Assembly (NCBI GenBank): GCA_016699715.1 | Contig: CP065007.1 | Location: 2,294,001-2,358,000, forward strand | DNA: 64,000 nucleotides | Direction: 5' to 3' | Origin: Candidatus Competibacteraceae bacterium | GTDB lineage: Bacteria; Pseudomonadota; Gammaproteobacteria; Competibacterales; Competibacteraceae | Shown: positions 22,019-32,180 of the stretch, piece by piece | Position numbering within the stretch: position 1 is the stretch's first letter | Layout of the letters: every line of letters begins with the position of its first letter | The notes under the pieces: model-generated | Seen by the model: only the letters and a program-made list of their open reading frames with translations | Told to the model about the DNA's origin: nothing | Database searches by the model: none | Translations under genes and position numbers: made by a program

Positions 22019-23059
22019 TTGCGAGTGCGTCCCGAACAGCTCGCCGCGCATTTGCGCAAGACCCTGGCGCCGCTCTATCTGATCTTCGGCGAGGAAACCC
22101 TGCTGGCACGGGAATCCGCCGACGCGCTCCGCGTCGCCGCCCGCGAACGAGGCCATGCGGAACGGGAATGCCTGACGGTCGATGCCGGTTTCGACTGGAA
22201 CACGCTGCGCCAACTGGCGGCCAGCCCCTCGCTGTTCGCCAACCGGCGGTTGCTGGAGCTGCGCCTGGGCAACGCCAAGCCGGGCGATGCCGGCGCCAAG
22301 GCGCTGAGCGAGTATGCGGCCCGTCCCGCCGCCGACGCGGTGTTGTTGGTCACCGCTGGCAAACTCGACTGGAATACCCAGAAAAGCCGCTGGTTCGCCG
22401 CCCTGGATGCGATGGGCGTGGTGGTGCCGGCGGCGCCGGTGGAGCCGGGGCAATTGTCGGTCTGGATCGAACGCCGGCTGCGGGAACGCGGTCTGAAACC
22501 CACCCAGGAAGCGGTGCTGTTGCTGGGCGAGCGGGTGGAGGGCAATCTGTTGGCCGCCGCCCAGGAAATCGAGAAGCTGGCATTGCTGACCGGCGAGCAG
22601 CCGCTGACCGTCGACAGGGTATTGGCGGCGGTCGGCGACAGCGCTCGATACAGCATCTATGATTTCGTGGATGCCGCCCTGCGTGGCCAGCCGGAGCGCG
22701 TTGCGCGGATTCTGAATGGTTTGCGCGGCGAAGGCGTGGAACCGGTGTTGGCGAACTGGGCCTTGCATCGGGAGCTTCGGGTACTGAACGCGCTGGCTTT
22801 CGCCCGTGACCAGCGCCAGCCGCTGGAAACCGTGTTCGCCGCGTTCGCCGCCCGCAAGGAAATCGTCTGGGACAAACGGAAGCCGCCCCTGCTCCAGGCC
22901 CTGCAACGGCTGACACTGGCCGATTGCCGGCTGTTACTGGGTGGCTGTGCCCGGACCGACCGCGCGATCAAGGGCATCGAGCCCGGCTCGCCATGGGATG
23001 CGTTGCTGATGGTGGGTTTGCGACTGGCCGGTCGGCCGTTGTTGTCCGACGAACTGTGA
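22019..23059 (+). CDS. holA: DNA polymerase III delta subunit
   Basis: This clamp-loader subunit opens the beta clamp. The 346-residue protein has the HolA layout: RPEQLAAHLRKTLAPLYLIFGEE at the N-terminus, FDWNTLRQLAASPSLFANRRLLELRL, then the collar domain near ERVARILNGLRGEGVEPVLANWALHRELR. The start is TTG 22019, supported by GAGGA six bases upstream; GTG 22025 is an alternative. Confidence 0.94.
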   Translation: MRVRPEQLAAHLRKTLAPLYLIFGEETLLARESADALRVAARERGHAERECLTVDAGFDWNTLRQLAASPSLFANRRLLELRLGNAKPGDAGAKALSEYAARPAADAVLLVTAGKLDWNTQKSRWFAALDAMGVVVPAAPVEPGQLSVWIERRLRERGLKPTQEAVLLLGERVEGNLLAAAQEIEKLALLTGEQPLTVDRVLAAVGDSARYSIYDFVDAALRGQPERVARILNGLRGEGVEPVLANWALHRELRVLNALAFARDQRQPLETVFAAFAARKEIVWDKRKPPLLQALQRLTLADCRLLLGGCARTDRAIKGIEPGSPWDALLMVGLRLAGRPLLSDEL

Positions 23060-23109
23060 TGTCATAGCCCGGCGCATGAGGACGCGTCGGTCATGAGGAT
23101 GCTTTGCCG

Positions 23110-24393
23110 ATGAACGATACCCATACGGAAACCGCCAACACCATCGAGCGCTACATGCTGGATGTGGGCCGGCGCGCGCGCGCCGCGTCCCGCATCGTCG
23201 GCCGCGCCGAAACCCGGATCAAGAACGGCGCCCTGCTCGCCATCGCCGCCGCCCTGGAGGCGGACGAGGAACGGTTACTGGCGGCCAACCGCCTGGACAT
23301 GGACGCCGGCCGCGCCGGCGAGTTGGACGCGGCCCTGCTGGACCGCCTGGAGCTGACGCCCAAGGGCGTGCGCGGGATAGCGCAAGGTTTGCGGGAAATC
23401 GCCGCCCAGCCCGATCCGGTGGGCGAGATCATCGATCTCAAATATCGTCCATCGGGCCTTCAGGTCGGGCGGATGCGGGTGCCGCTGGGGGTGATCGGCA
23501 TCATCTACGAGTCGCGGCCGAACGTGACCGCCGACGCCGCCGCGCTTTGTTTGAAGGCCGGTAACGCCGCCATCCTGCGCGGCGGTTCCGAGGCGTTGCA
23601 TTCCAACCGCGCCATTGCCGCCTGTATCCAGCGGGGGTTGGCCGCCGCCGGCTTGCCGACCGACGCGGTGCAGGTGATCGACACCGCCGACCGCGCCGCC
23701 GTCGGCGCGCTGATCGGCATGGCCGAATACGTGGACGTGATCGTGCCGCGCGGCGGCAAGAGTCTGATCGAGCGAATCAGTCGCGAGGCGCGGGTGCCGG
23801 TGATCAAGCATCTGGATGGCGTCTGCCACGTCTACATCGACGACCGCGCCGATCCCGACCAGGCGATGTCGATCGCTTACAACGCCAAGACCCAGCGCTA
23901 CGGCACCTGCAATACCATGGAAACCCTGCTGGTGGCGGCGGGCATCGCCGATCGGGTGCTGCCCGAATTGGGCCGGCGCTACCAGGATGCCGGCGTGGAA
24001 TTGCGCGGCTGCCAGCGGACCCACGACCTGTTGCCGGAGATCGGGATGGCGACCGAGGAAGACTGGTACGCCGAATATCTGGCGCCGGTGCTGGCGGTTC
24101 GGGTCGTCAACGATATCGACCAGGCCATGGACCACATCGCTCTCTACGGCTCCGCCCACACCGACGCCATCGTGACGGAGGATTACGGTCGGGCGCGGCG
24201 TTTCCTGCGCGAGGTGGATTCCAGTTCGGTGATGGTGAATGCTTCCACCCGCTTCGCCGACGGTGGCGAGTATGGCCTGGGCGCGGAAATCGGTATCAGC
24301 ACCGATAAGCTGCACGCCCGTGGCCCGGTCGGCGCGGAAGGATTGACCACTCTGAAATTCGTGGTGCTGGGCGATGGGCATATCCGGGAATGA
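23110..24393 (+). CDS. proA: Gamma-glutamyl phosphate reductase
   Basis: This enzyme reduces glutamyl-5-phosphate with NADPH in proline synthesis. The 427-residue aldehyde-dehydrogenase-fold protein shows [39 protein letters not shown], and the catalytic Cys in [13 protein letters not shown], plus [23 protein letters not shown] near the end. ATG 23110 is used; TTG 23104 has a better-spaced GAGG and remains possible. proB is not in the window. Confidence 0.96.
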   Translation: MNDTHTETANTIERYMLDVGRRARAASRIVGRAETRIKNGALLAIAAALEADEERLLAANRLDMDAGRAGELDAALLDRLELTPKGVRGIAQGLREIAAQPDPVGEIIDLKYRPSGLQVGRMRVPLGVIGIIYESRPNVTADAAALCLKAGNAAILRGGSEALHSNRAIAACIQRGLAAAGLPTDAVQVIDTADRAAVGALIGMAEYVDVIVPRGGKSLIERISREARVPVIKHLDGVCHVYIDDRADPDQAMSIAYNAKTQRYGTCNTMETLLVAAGIADRVLPELGRRYQDAGVELRGCQRTHDLLPEIGMATEEDWYAEYLAPVLAVRVVNDIDQAMDHIALYGSAHTDAIVTEDYGRARRFLREVDSSSVMVNASTRFADGGEYGLGAEIGISTDKLHARGPVGAEGLTTLKFVVLGDGHIRE

Positions 24394-24451
24394 GAGCTGA
24401 AACCGGCAAGGCACCGGGCGAGCGGTCATGGCTGACCATGCTGCCATCATG

Positions 24452-24474
24452 ACCCGATCCCCATCGGGTTTTTT
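24452..24474 (+). terminator. Rho-independent terminator after proA
   Basis: Arms ACCCGAT (24452-24458) and ATCGGGT (24463-24469) enclose CCCC and are followed by TTTTT. This ends the leuS-proA transcript and separates it from nadD. Confidence 0.85.
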
Positions 24475-24519
24475 GCGAGCGCGGCGCGCGCGATCCCCGG
24501 CGCGAGAGCGATATAAATC

Positions 24520-25218
24520 GTGAATTCAATGTCGGCGGCCTCCCGCTTTCCACCGTATCCGCGCCCCATCGGGGTGTTGGGCGGCACCTTCGATCCGATC
24601 CATTACGGTCATCTGCGACCGGCGCTGGAGTTGCTGGAGGCGCTGGATCTGGCGGAAATCCGCTTCGTGCCCTGCCGGATTCCGGCGCATCGCGGTTCGC
24701 CGCGAATCGCCGCCGAGCAGCGGCTGGCGCTGGTGCGTTTGGCCACGGCCGGGCAAGCGGGCTTCGCGGTCGATGATCGGGAACTGCGCCGGGAGGGACC
24801 TTCCTATATGGTGGATACCCTGGCCTCGCTGCGCGAGGACTTCGGCGATATCCCCCTGTGTCTGATCGTCGGCGTCGATGCCTTCCGCGAACTGCATACC
24901 TGGCATCGCTGGCGGGAATTGAGCCGGTTCGCCCACATCGTGGTGATGCAGCGGCCCGGACCGTCGAAGCCGTTCGTGCCGGTGCTGGAGGAATTGATCG
25001 CCCCACGCATGACGGACCCCACCGCCCTGCGCCAGCGGCTTGCCGGCGGTATCCTGTTCCAGCCAGTGACCCAGTTGGACATCTCCGCGACTGACATTCG
25101 CGCTTTGCTGGCGCGTGGCCAGTCGCCCCGCTTTCTGTTGCCGGAGACGGTGCTGGCCCGTATCCACGAGCAGGTGCTGTACCGGTCGTTGCCCGCCCCG
25201 ACCCCCGTGACTTTATGA
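24520..25218 (+). CDS. nadD: Nicotinate-mononucleotide adenylyltransferase
   Basis: This enzyme makes deamido-NAD from nicotinate mononucleotide and ATP. The nucleotidyltransferase motif GVLGGTFDPIHYGHLRPA gives the HxGH signature, and ISATDIRALL corresponds to the ISSTxxR motif. GTG 24520 is used; ATG 24529 is also possible. rsfS follows at once, as in most gammaproteobacteria. Confidence 0.96.
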   Translation: MNSMSAASRFPPYPRPIGVLGGTFDPIHYGHLRPALELLEALDLAEIRFVPCRIPAHRGSPRIAAEQRLALVRLATAGQAGFAVDDRELRREGPSYMVDTLASLREDFGDIPLCLIVGVDAFRELHTWHRWRELSRFAHIVVMQRPGPSKPFVPVLEELIAPRMTDPTALRQRLAGGILFQPVTQLDISATDIRALLARGQSPRFLLPETVLARIHEQVLYRSLPAPTPVTL

Positions 25219-25224
25219 GGATCA

Positions 25225-25578
25225 ATGAAATTCATGCAACTTGAGGCTTTACGAGAAATCGTTGTGGCTGCTCTGGAAGAGGTAAAGGCCCAGGACATCC
25301 AGGTTCTGGACGTGCGCGAGATCGCCAGTTTCACCGACTTGATGGTCATCGCCAGCGGTTCATCCAGCCGCCAGGTCAAGGCGCTGGCCGATAAGGTGGT
25401 CGAAAAATGCGCGGCGGTCGGAGTACGACCCTTGGGGGTCGAAGGCCAGCGGGAGGCGGAATGGGTGCTGGTGGATTTGAACGACATCGTGCTGCACGTC
25501 ATGTTGCCGCAGACCCGCGACTTCTACAATCTGGAAAAGCTGTGGTCGGTGGATTCCGCCAGGGCGTTGGGGCATTGA
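25225..25578 (+). CDS. rsfS: Ribosomal silencing factor RsfS
   Basis: This factor binds ribosomal protein L14 and blocks subunit joining when nutrients are scarce. The 117-residue protein has the family signature [57 protein letters not shown] and a C-terminal YNLEKLW. ATGAGGATCA just upstream gives a good ribosome site for ATG 25225. Confidence 0.97.
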   Translation: MKFMQLEALREIVVAALEEVKAQDIQVLDVREIASFTDLMVIASGSSSRQVKALADKVVEKCAAVGVRPLGVEGQREAEWVLVDLNDIVLHVMLPQTRDFYNLEKLWSVDSARALGH

Positions 25579-25602
25579 GAGACCGGTCCTTGTCCGACGC
25601 CC

Positions 25603-26073
25603 GTGAAGATCCATCTGCTTGCCGTGGGGACCCGCATGCCGGACTGGGTCAAGACCGGTTATGAGGAATACGCCAGGCGGCTGCCACGAGAGTGCGCGCT
25701 GAACCTGGTCGAAATTCCACCCGGCAAGCGTGGCGCGAACGCTGACCTGACTCGTCTGGTTCGCGCCGAGGGCGAACGCTTGCTGGCGGCGGTGCCGGCG
25801 GGGTCTCAGGTGATCGCCCTGGACGAACGCGGGCAGGAATGGAGCACCGCGCAACTGGCCGAACGACTGGCCGGTTGGCTGCGGGAGGGCCACGATCTCA
25901 GTCTGCTGGTCGGTGGTCCGGATGGACTGGACCCGGCCTGCCGTGCCCGCGCCGGCCGATTGTGGGCGCTGTCGCGGCTGACCTTGCCGCATCCGCTGGT
26001 GCGGGTGGTGCTGGCCGAACAGATTTACCGGGCCTGGAGCCTGCTGCATCGCCATCCGTACCACCGCGCCTGA
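25603..26073 (+). CDS. rlmH: 23S rRNA (pseudouridine1915-N3)-methyltransferase
   Basis: This SPOUT methyltransferase modifies helix 69 of 23S rRNA. The 156-residue protein shows [32 protein letters not shown], the SAM-knot [12 protein letters not shown], and [31 protein letters not shown], the invariant C-terminus. The start is GTG 25603. The nadD-rsfS-rlmH order is standard. Confidence 0.97.
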   Translation: MKIHLLAVGTRMPDWVKTGYEEYARRLPRECALNLVEIPPGKRGANADLTRLVRAEGERLLAAVPAGSQVIALDERGQEWSTAQLAERLAGWLREGHDLSLLVGGPDGLDPACRARAGRLWALSRLTLPHPLVRVVLAEQIYRAWSLLHRHPYHRA

Positions 26074-26074
26074 C

Positions 26075-26656
26075 ATGGCTAGCTTCCAAATCTATCTGGC
26101 TTCCGCCTCTCCTCGCCGCCGCGAACTGCTGCGCCAGATCGGCATTGCCTACCGTCTGTTGCCGGTTGTGGTGGACGAGACGCCGCTACCCGACGAGACG
26201 CCTCACGCTTACGTGATTCGGCTGGCGCGGGCCAAGGCGGAAGCCGGCGCGCGCGCGCTGGGCCGACGCCAACCCGCGCCGGTGTTGGGCGCGGACACGG
26301 CGGTGGTGGTGGACGGCGCGATTCTCGGCAAACCCGGCGGCCGGGACGAGGGGCTGGCGATGCTGGCGCGCCTGTCCGGGCGGGAGCATCGGGTCTTAAG
26401 CGCGGTGGCATTGGCCACCGAGGAGCGCGGCGCGGTCAAGGTACAGGCAAGCCGGGTTCGCTTCCGGGATCTGTCACCGGCGGAATGCCGGGCCTACTGG
26501 GACAGCGGCGAACCCTGGGACAAGGCCGGCGGCTACGGCATTCAGGGGCGGGCGGCGACCTTCGTCGTGGAGTTGCACGGCAGCTACTCCGGAGTGATGG
26601 GGCTGCCGCTGTTCGAAACCGCCGAACTACTGCGAGAGTTCGGCATCCCTCTCTGA
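26075..26656 (+). CDS. Maf-family nucleotide pyrophosphatase (dTTP/UTP type)
   Basis: This enzyme hydrolyses non-canonical or excess nucleoside triphosphates to monophosphates. The 193-residue protein begins with the Maf signature [16 protein letters not shown] and has [15 protein letters not shown] with the catalytic Asp, and the C-terminal [13 protein letters not shown] and [11 protein letters not shown]. The start is one base after the rlmH stop. It probably corresponds to YhdE; rng follows, as in E. coli. Confidence 0.93.
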   Translation: MASFQIYLASASPRRRELLRQIGIAYRLLPVVVDETPLPDETPHAYVIRLARAKAEAGARALGRRQPAPVLGADTAVVVDGAILGKPGGRDEGLAMLARLSGREHRVLSAVALATEERGAVKVQASRVRFRDLSPAECRAYWDSGEPWDKAGGYGIQGRAATFVVELHGSYSGVMGLPLFETAELLREFGIPL

Positions 26657-26689
26657 GCTTTTTTCATCTCCTGACGGGAACGATCATTC

Positions 26690-28183
26690 ATGGCCACACG
26701 CGCCGAAGGCGGCACGGGCGACGAAATTCTGATCAATGTGACGCCCCGCGAAACCCGAGTCGCCGTGGTCGAGAACGGCGTCCTGCAGGAAATCCTGCTG
26801 GAACGGGTCGGCCGGCGCGGTTTGGTCGGCAACATCTACAAAGGGCGAATCTGCCGGGTATTGCCCGGCATGGAGGCGGCGTTCGTGGACGTCGGCCTGG
26901 AGCGAGCCGCGTTCCTGCACGTTTCCGATATCCGTCCGGAAACCATGGTGGAAGGAGGAACGGCCGCTGGCGAGCGCTGGCCCGTCATTACCGAACTGGT
27001 GCGCGAGAATCAGGAATTGGTGGTGCAGGTGATCAAGGACCCGATCGGCACCAAGGGCGCGCGCTTGACCACGCATATCACCCTGCCGTCCCGCTTCCTG
27101 GTCTTCCTGGCCGATTCGGACATGGCGGGCGTGTCGGTCAAGATCGACGGCGAGCGCGAACGGCAGCGGCTCAAGGAAATGATCAACGTCTTCCGGGCCG
27201 AGTTTGGCGGCGGCTACATCGTGCGCACCGCCGCGGAAGGCGCGGAACCCTGGGCGCTGCGGGCGGACATGCAGTTTCTACAACGCTTGTGGGGGTCGAT
27301 CCGGGAGCGGATCAAGGAAACCAGCGGCATTGCGACCCTGTACGAGGATCTGCCCCTGATCCTGCGGGTGCTGCGCGATTTCGTCGGCGACAGCGTCGAG
27401 AGGATGCGCGTCGATTCGCGCGAAACCTGTCAGCGGATGCTGGAGTTCGCCGACAAGTTCGTGCCGGAGATGGTGCCGCGCCTGGAGCACTATCCCGGCG
27501 AGCGGCCGATCTTCGAGCTGTACGGCATCGAGGACGAAATCCAGCGGGCGCTGGGCAAGAAAGTACCGCTCAAGTCCGGTGGCTACCTGGTCGTCGATCA
27601 GACCGAGGCGATGACCACTATCGACGTCAATACCGGCGCCTACGTGGGGCATCGTAATCTTGAGGAAACCATCTTCAAGACCAATCTGGAAGCCGCCACG
27701 GCTATTGCCCGGCAATTGCGGCTGCGCAATCTGGGCGGGATCATCATCCTCGACTTCATCGACATGGTCAGCGAGGAACACCGCCAGGCGGTGTTCAAGG
27801 CGTTGGAGAAGCACCTGGAAAAGGATCGCGCCAAGAGCCACATCTCGCAGGTGTCGCCGCTCGGTCTGGTGGAAATGACCCGCAAGCGCACTCGCGAGAG
27901 CCTGGAACAGGTGTTGTGCGAGCCGTGTCCCTTGTGCCACGGTCGGGGTTCGATCAAGACCGCCGAGACGGTGTGCTACGACATCTTCCGCGAACTGCTG
28001 CGCGAAGCCCGCCAGTATTCGCCGCGTCAGTTCATGGTGCTGGCCGCGCCGGATGTGGTGGACGCCATGCTGGATCAGGAATCCACCAGCGTGGCGCAAC
28101 TGGAAGCCTTCATCGGCATTCCCATCAAATTCCAGGCGGAAGCCCTCTACACCCGCGAGCAATACGACGTGGTATTGATGTGA
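26690..28183 (+). CDS. rng: Ribonuclease G
   Basis: This endoribonuclease matures the 5' end of 16S rRNA and degrades some mRNAs. The 497-residue protein has the S1 domain (LVGNIYKGRICRVLPGMEAAFVDVG), the catalytic acids in TTIDVNTGAYVG and IIILDFIDMV, the zinc-link CEPCPLCHGRG, and the normal end REQYDVVLM. Its stop TGA (28181-28183) touches the first base of a 106-bp repeated element. Confidence 0.96.
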   Translation: MATRAEGGTGDEILINVTPRETRVAVVENGVLQEILLERVGRRGLVGNIYKGRICRVLPGMEAAFVDVGLERAAFLHVSDIRPETMVEGGTAAGERWPVITELVRENQELVVQVIKDPIGTKGARLTTHITLPSRFLVFLADSDMAGVSVKIDGERERQRLKEMINVFRAEFGGGYIVRTAAEGAEPWALRADMQFLQRLWGSIRERIKETSGIATLYEDLPLILRVLRDFVGDSVERMRVDSRETCQRMLEFADKFVPEMVPRLEHYPGERPIFELYGIEDEIQRALGKKVPLKSGGYLVVDQTEAMTTIDVNTGAYVGHRNLEETIFKTNLEAATAIARQLRLRNLGGIIILDFIDMVSEEHRQAVFKALEKHLEKDRAKSHISQVSPLGLVEMTRKRTRESLEQVLCEPCPLCHGRGSIKTAETVCYDIFRELLREARQYSPRQFMVLAAPDVVDAMLDQESTSVAQLEAFIGIPIKFQAEALYTREQYDVVLM

Positions 28184-28288
28184 TACCAATTCCCGGTAGA
28201 TTTTGACTTTTTAACTGGTAGGCCAGGATGAAGTGTAGCGCAATCCCAGCAGGCGTGTGGGAAGGTAAAACCTATCGAGAAACGGTAT
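28183..28288 (+). repeat. 106-bp miniature inverted-repeat element, copy 1
   Basis: The segment is identical to the reverse complement of 36260-36365. Its two ends are imperfect inverted repeats of about 28 bases: ATACCAATTCCCGGTAGATT on one side and ATACCGTTTCTCGATAGGTT on the other. Both ends share with the IS630-type element at 38807-39951 the pattern ATACC, two bases, TT, five bases, TAGRTTTT. TA at each edge fits the TA target duplication of IS630/Tc1 elements. No open frame lies inside. Confidence 0.85.
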
Positions 28289-31200
28289 GAGCCAGGGGTT
28301 TTGGCATGCGGCCGGCGGGGCGCGGCGGACCTTGCGGTGGGCGCGGCGGCTGATTCTGGCGCTGCTGTTGCCACTGCTGCTGCTGGCGGCGTTCGGGCAA
28401 TGGTGGCTGCTGCCGCGTTTGAACGACTACCGTGACCCCCTGGCGGATGCGTTGGGAGAAGCGCTGCGGACGCCGGTGCGGATCGAGTCGGTGAACGCGG
28501 CCCGCGACGGCTGGCGGCTTCGACTGCGATTGCGGGGCGTCAGCCTGCGCGATCCCGATAGCAGCGCTGTCTGGGCCAGCTTCGCCCAGGCGACGGTGAG
28601 CCTGAACCTGTGGCGTTCGCTGCGGGAATGGCGTCCGATATTCGGCCACATCCGGTTGGAGGGCGTTAACCTGACCCTGGAGCAGGGGCCGGATGGAGCC
28701 TTGCGGCTGCGGGCGAATGCCGATTCCGAAAATGCCGCGTCGCCTCTGGGGAAAGCCGCCCGCTGGCTGTTCGCCGTGCGTCGGCTGGATATCATCGGCG
28801 AGCGGTTGACCGTGCGCCGTCGGAGTGGGGAGGTCATCGAAATTTCGCTCCCGTATTTTCAAGTGCGGGACACCGCCGAAGGTCAGCGATTGGTCGTGAC
28901 CGCCGATTTACCGGCCAGACTGGGGCACTGGTTGCGCCTGAGCGTGGAACGACGAGGGGTCGATGGCGCCAATCCCGAAACCGGCGAGGGGACTTTTCGG
29001 TTCGAGGCCGGCCCTTTGAACCTGGCGGGTTGGCCGTTGCCGCTAGCGTTCCGCGCCGGCCAGGTCGGATTGGCGGTCAGCGGCGACTGGCGGGACTGGC
29101 AACCCACGCATCTACAAGCTCGTTTGCGTCTACGGCAAGCGGATCTACGGCCGGAACCGCGCGTTGCCTTGTTGGCGTCCTGGCTGGCGGCGACGCCGGA
29201 CAGCGAGCTGAACGTGGAGTGGTGGGCGGAGGAGAGCGGCTGGCGGTTGCGGGGTCAAGCCCGGTTCGGCGGTGGCCACGATCAGAGCGAGGCGCGGCCC
29301 GGTTTCGAACTGAACCGCGCCGGTGAGCGCTGGCGAGGCGAGGGCCGCGACTGGCGCGTTCATGACGTGCTGGCCTGGGTGACCCCGTGGCTGGACGAGC
29401 CGACCCGAAACCGGCTGGCAGCGCTCGACCCGCGCGGCGACCTGCCGGAAATCGCGTTGGAAACCGAGTCCGGTTTCGATACCTATGCGGCGACCGCGCG
29501 GTTGCGCGGAGTGACCGGACGATCGACCCACGGCTTGCCGGGCTTCGACAACTTGAGCGGCTTGTTGACCTTTTCCCCGGAGCGCGGCCGGCTCGAATTG
29601 GACAGCCAGCGAGTCCGGATCGATACCCACGGCCTGCTGCGGGTCCCGCTCGACCTGGACCGCTTGAACGGGATGATAGCCTGGCAGCGCACTCCTGACG
29701 GATTGCAACTGGATAGCGCCGGTCTGGATCTGGCCAACTCCGATTGCAACGGCCGGTTTTGGGGCGGCGTCACCCTTCCCAATCAGGGCGAGCCGGTGCT
29801 GGATTTGCATGGGCATTATCGGGATGTCCGGATCGGGCGCGAACAGGCACGGCGCTACCTGCCGGTGGCGGTGATTCCACCCGACGGAGTGGCCTGGCTG
29901 GATCAGGCGCTGGTCGGCGGTCGAGTGGTGGCCGGCGATCTGATTTTGCGCGGCTCGCCGGCCCGTTTCCCCTTCGACCACGGCGAGGGTTTATTCGAGA
30001 CCCGTTTTCAGATCGAGGATGCGGTGGTGAACTACGCGCCCGGCTGGCCCCGGCTGGAAGGATTGCGGGGGAGCGTGACGTTCCGCAATCGCGGTATGCG
30101 GATCGAGGCGGAGCCCGGCGCCGGCCGCCTGCTCGACGCCAAGGTCGAAAATCTCGCGGTCTGGATCGACGATCTTGAGCGGGTGATCGCCCAGGCCAAG
30201 GGGCGGATCGATGGACCCGGCGCCAGTCTGTGGCGGGGGCTCAGGGAAAGTCCGGTCGGCCAGGAACTGGGTGAGGATCTGCCGGATTTACGGATCGCCG
30301 GCCACAATAGCGTGGACCTCGAACTTTCCATTCCGGCCGACTCGTCGCGCCCCAGCCGCGTGCGCGGGCGGGTCGGTTTGTCGGACAGCAGCGTGGCCTT
30401 GCCATCCCGGACGCTTGAATTCAGTCGGCTGAAGGGCGAAGTGACGTTTACGGAAACCGGCTTGAAAGCCGAAGACGTGCGGGCGCTGCTGCGCGGAGAG
30501 CCGGTTCGGATCGACCTGAACCTGGCCGGTGGCGAGGGCCAGCGCGAACTGCGCGGCCAGTTGCGGGGCCGAATAGGGCTGCGGACCCTGACCGGCGCGC
30601 CGGCGGCATTGGATGCATATCTCGAAGGTAAGAGCCTTTGGCAGGCGGTGTTGGCGGTTCCGATTGGCCGGCGTGACCGGCGAAACGAGGCGTCGCCGTT
30701 CACGCTGACCTTGAATTCGGATTTGCACGGCATGGCCGTCCGGTTGCCGGCCCCATTGGACAAGGACGCCAACGAAGTGCGCCCCTTCGCCATGACCTTG
30801 CACCCCATCGGACACGATACCCTGGAATTGGCGCTGGAGTACGGGACGGGCGTGCGAGCGGCGCTGGAGCTGAGTGGTTATCCACAAAATCTCCAGTTCG
30901 AACGCGGCGAGTTGCGGGTCAACGCCGGCGCGGCCAGACTACCGGACGCGCCAGGACTGGCGATCGTCGCCGATTTGCCGCGCTGGCGATTGGACCTGCC
31001 CGCCACCTTGTCCGATTCGAGCGATGCCACCACCGACGCCGATATCGAGCCAAAAACCGCGGCATGGTGGAGCGCGTTGCGCGATATCGATGCTCGAATC
31101 GGCGAATTGACGATCGCCGATCAGTCGTTTACCCAGCTCACGCTGGCGGCGACTCACCGGAACGACGGCCTGCAAGTCGATCTGGAGAGTGGGGATCTGA

Positions 31201-32180
31201 GCGGACGCCTGACCGTGCCGGATCAACCGACTTCGGCGCGCCCGATCAACGCGGCGCTGCGCCGCTTGCATTGGCGGCGTGGGTCGGAGGATGCCGCCGC
31301 CACCGCTCCACCCGTCGCGCCCGATCCGCGCCGCTTGCCACCGCTGGTGCTGACCGCCGCCGAATTGCGACTGGACGATAAGGCCCTGGGTCGGTTGCGG
31401 GTCGTCGCCATGCCAATGAAGGGGGGCGTTCGTCTGCCGGAAATCAGCCTGGGTTCCGAGCAGCAGCGCATCGAAGCCAGCGGCGAGTGGCGCTGGACCC
31501 TCGATGGTCAACTGGCCCAGTTGCGAGCGACCTTATGGAGCCAGGCGCTGGGAGAAACCCTGGCGGTATTCGGTTACCAGAATATGGGTCTCACCGGCGC
31601 TGAAGCCGAGGCGGAACTGCGCGCCGAATGGATGGGGGGGTTGCCCGATTTCACCCTGGAGCGCATGGATGGCAACCTGAAATTTCAAATCGGTTCCGGA
31701 CAGTTGCTTAACATCAATCCAGGTCTGGGCCGGGTGGTCGGGCTATTTAGCGTGCAGAACATCGTGCGGCGCCTAACCCTCGATTTCAGCGATCTGTTCC
31801 AGCCAGGGACCAGCTTCGATCGGATTACCGGCGAATTCGTGTTCAAGCACGGGCAAGCCTTTACCGACGATCTCACGGTCGAAGCGCCGGCCGCGCGGAT
31901 CGACATCCGGGGCCGGACCGGATTGCGGGACCGTGATTACGACCAGCAGATCACGGTGACGCCGAATTTGGGGGGTGCCTTGCCGGTCGCGGGTGCGTTG
32001 GCCGGCGGCCCGGCGGTCGGCGCGGCGGTGCTGGTCGCCGAACGCTTGCTGCAAAAAAGCATCGAACAAGCGACCCGCTACCGTTATGCCCTGACCGGTT
32101 CCTGGGACGATCCGGTGCTGGAACCGCTGCGGGAACCACCGCCCCCCACCGTGCCCAGGAAGCTCGTGGGCGACCAATGA
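28287..32180 (+). CDS. yhdP: YhdP-family AsmA-like inner-membrane lipid-transport protein
   Basis: YhdP, with TamB and YdbH, bridges the envelope and moves phospholipids towards the outer membrane. The 1297-residue protein has one N-terminal membrane anchor (LILALLLPLLLLAAFGQWWLLP), then a long beta-rich AsmA/DUF3971-type body and the C-terminal LLNINPGLGRVVGLFSVQNIVRRLTLDFSDLF-like segment seen in this family. The A and T of its ATG (28287-28289) are the last two bases of the 106-bp element, which also forms its whole 5' leader. It overlaps the next gene by ATGA. Confidence 0.93.
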   Translation: MSQGFWHAAGGARRTLRWARRLILALLLPLLLLAAFGQWWLLPRLNDYRDPLADALGEALRTPVRIESVNAARDGWRLRLRLRGVSLRDPDSSAVWASFAQATVSLNLWRSLREWRPIFGHIRLEGVNLTLEQGPDGALRLRANADSENAASPLGKAARWLFAVRRLDIIGERLTVRRRSGEVIEISLPYFQVRDTAEGQRLVVTADLPARLGHWLRLSVERRGVDGANPETGEGTFRFEAGPLNLAGWPLPLAFRAGQVGLAVSGDWRDWQPTHLQARLRLRQADLRPEPRVALLASWLAATPDSELNVEWWAEESGWRLRGQARFGGGHDQSEARPGFELNRAGERWRGEGRDWRVHDVLAWVTPWLDEPTRNRLAALDPRGDLPEIALETESGFDTYAATARLRGVTGRSTHGLPGFDNLSGLLTFSPERGRLELDSQRVRIDTHGLLRVPLDLDRLNGMIAWQRTPDGLQLDSAGLDLANSDCNGRFWGGVTLPNQGEPVLDLHGHYRDVRIGREQARRYLPVAVIPPDGVAWLDQALVGGRVVAGDLILRGSPARFPFDHGEGLFETRFQIEDAVVNYAPGWPRLEGLRGSVTFRNRGMRIEAEPGAGRLLDAKVENLAVWIDDLERVIAQAKGRIDGPGASLWRGLRESPVGQELGEDLPDLRIAGHNSVDLELSIPADSSRPSRVRGRVGLSDSSVALPSRTLEFSRLKGEVTFTETGLKAEDVRALLRGEPVRIDLNLAGGEGQRELRGQLRGRIGLRTLTGAPAALDAYLEGKSLWQAVLAVPIGRRDRRNEASPFTLTLNSDLHGMAVRLPAPLDKDANEVRPFAMTLHPIGHDTLELALEYGTGVRAALELSGYPQNLQFERGELRVNAGAARLPDAPGLAIVADLPRWRLDLPATLSDSSDATTDADIEPKTAAWWSALRDIDARIGELTIADQSFTQLTLAATHRNDGLQVDLESGDLSGRLTVPDQPTSARPINAALRRLHWRRGSEDAAATAPPVAPDPRRLPPLVLTAAELRLDDKALGRLRVVAMPMKGGVRLPEISLGSEQQRIEASGEWRWTLDGQLAQLRATLWSQALGETLAVFGYQNMGLTGAEAEAELRAEWMGGLPDFTLERMDGNLKFQIGSGQLLNINPGLGRVVGLFSVQNIVRRLTLDFSDLFQPGTSFDRITGEFVFKHGQAFTDDLTVEAPAARIDIRGRTGLRDRDYDQQITVTPNLGGALPVAGALAGGPAVGAAVLVAERLLQKSIEQATRYRYALTGSWDDPVLEPLREPPPPTVPRKLVGDQ

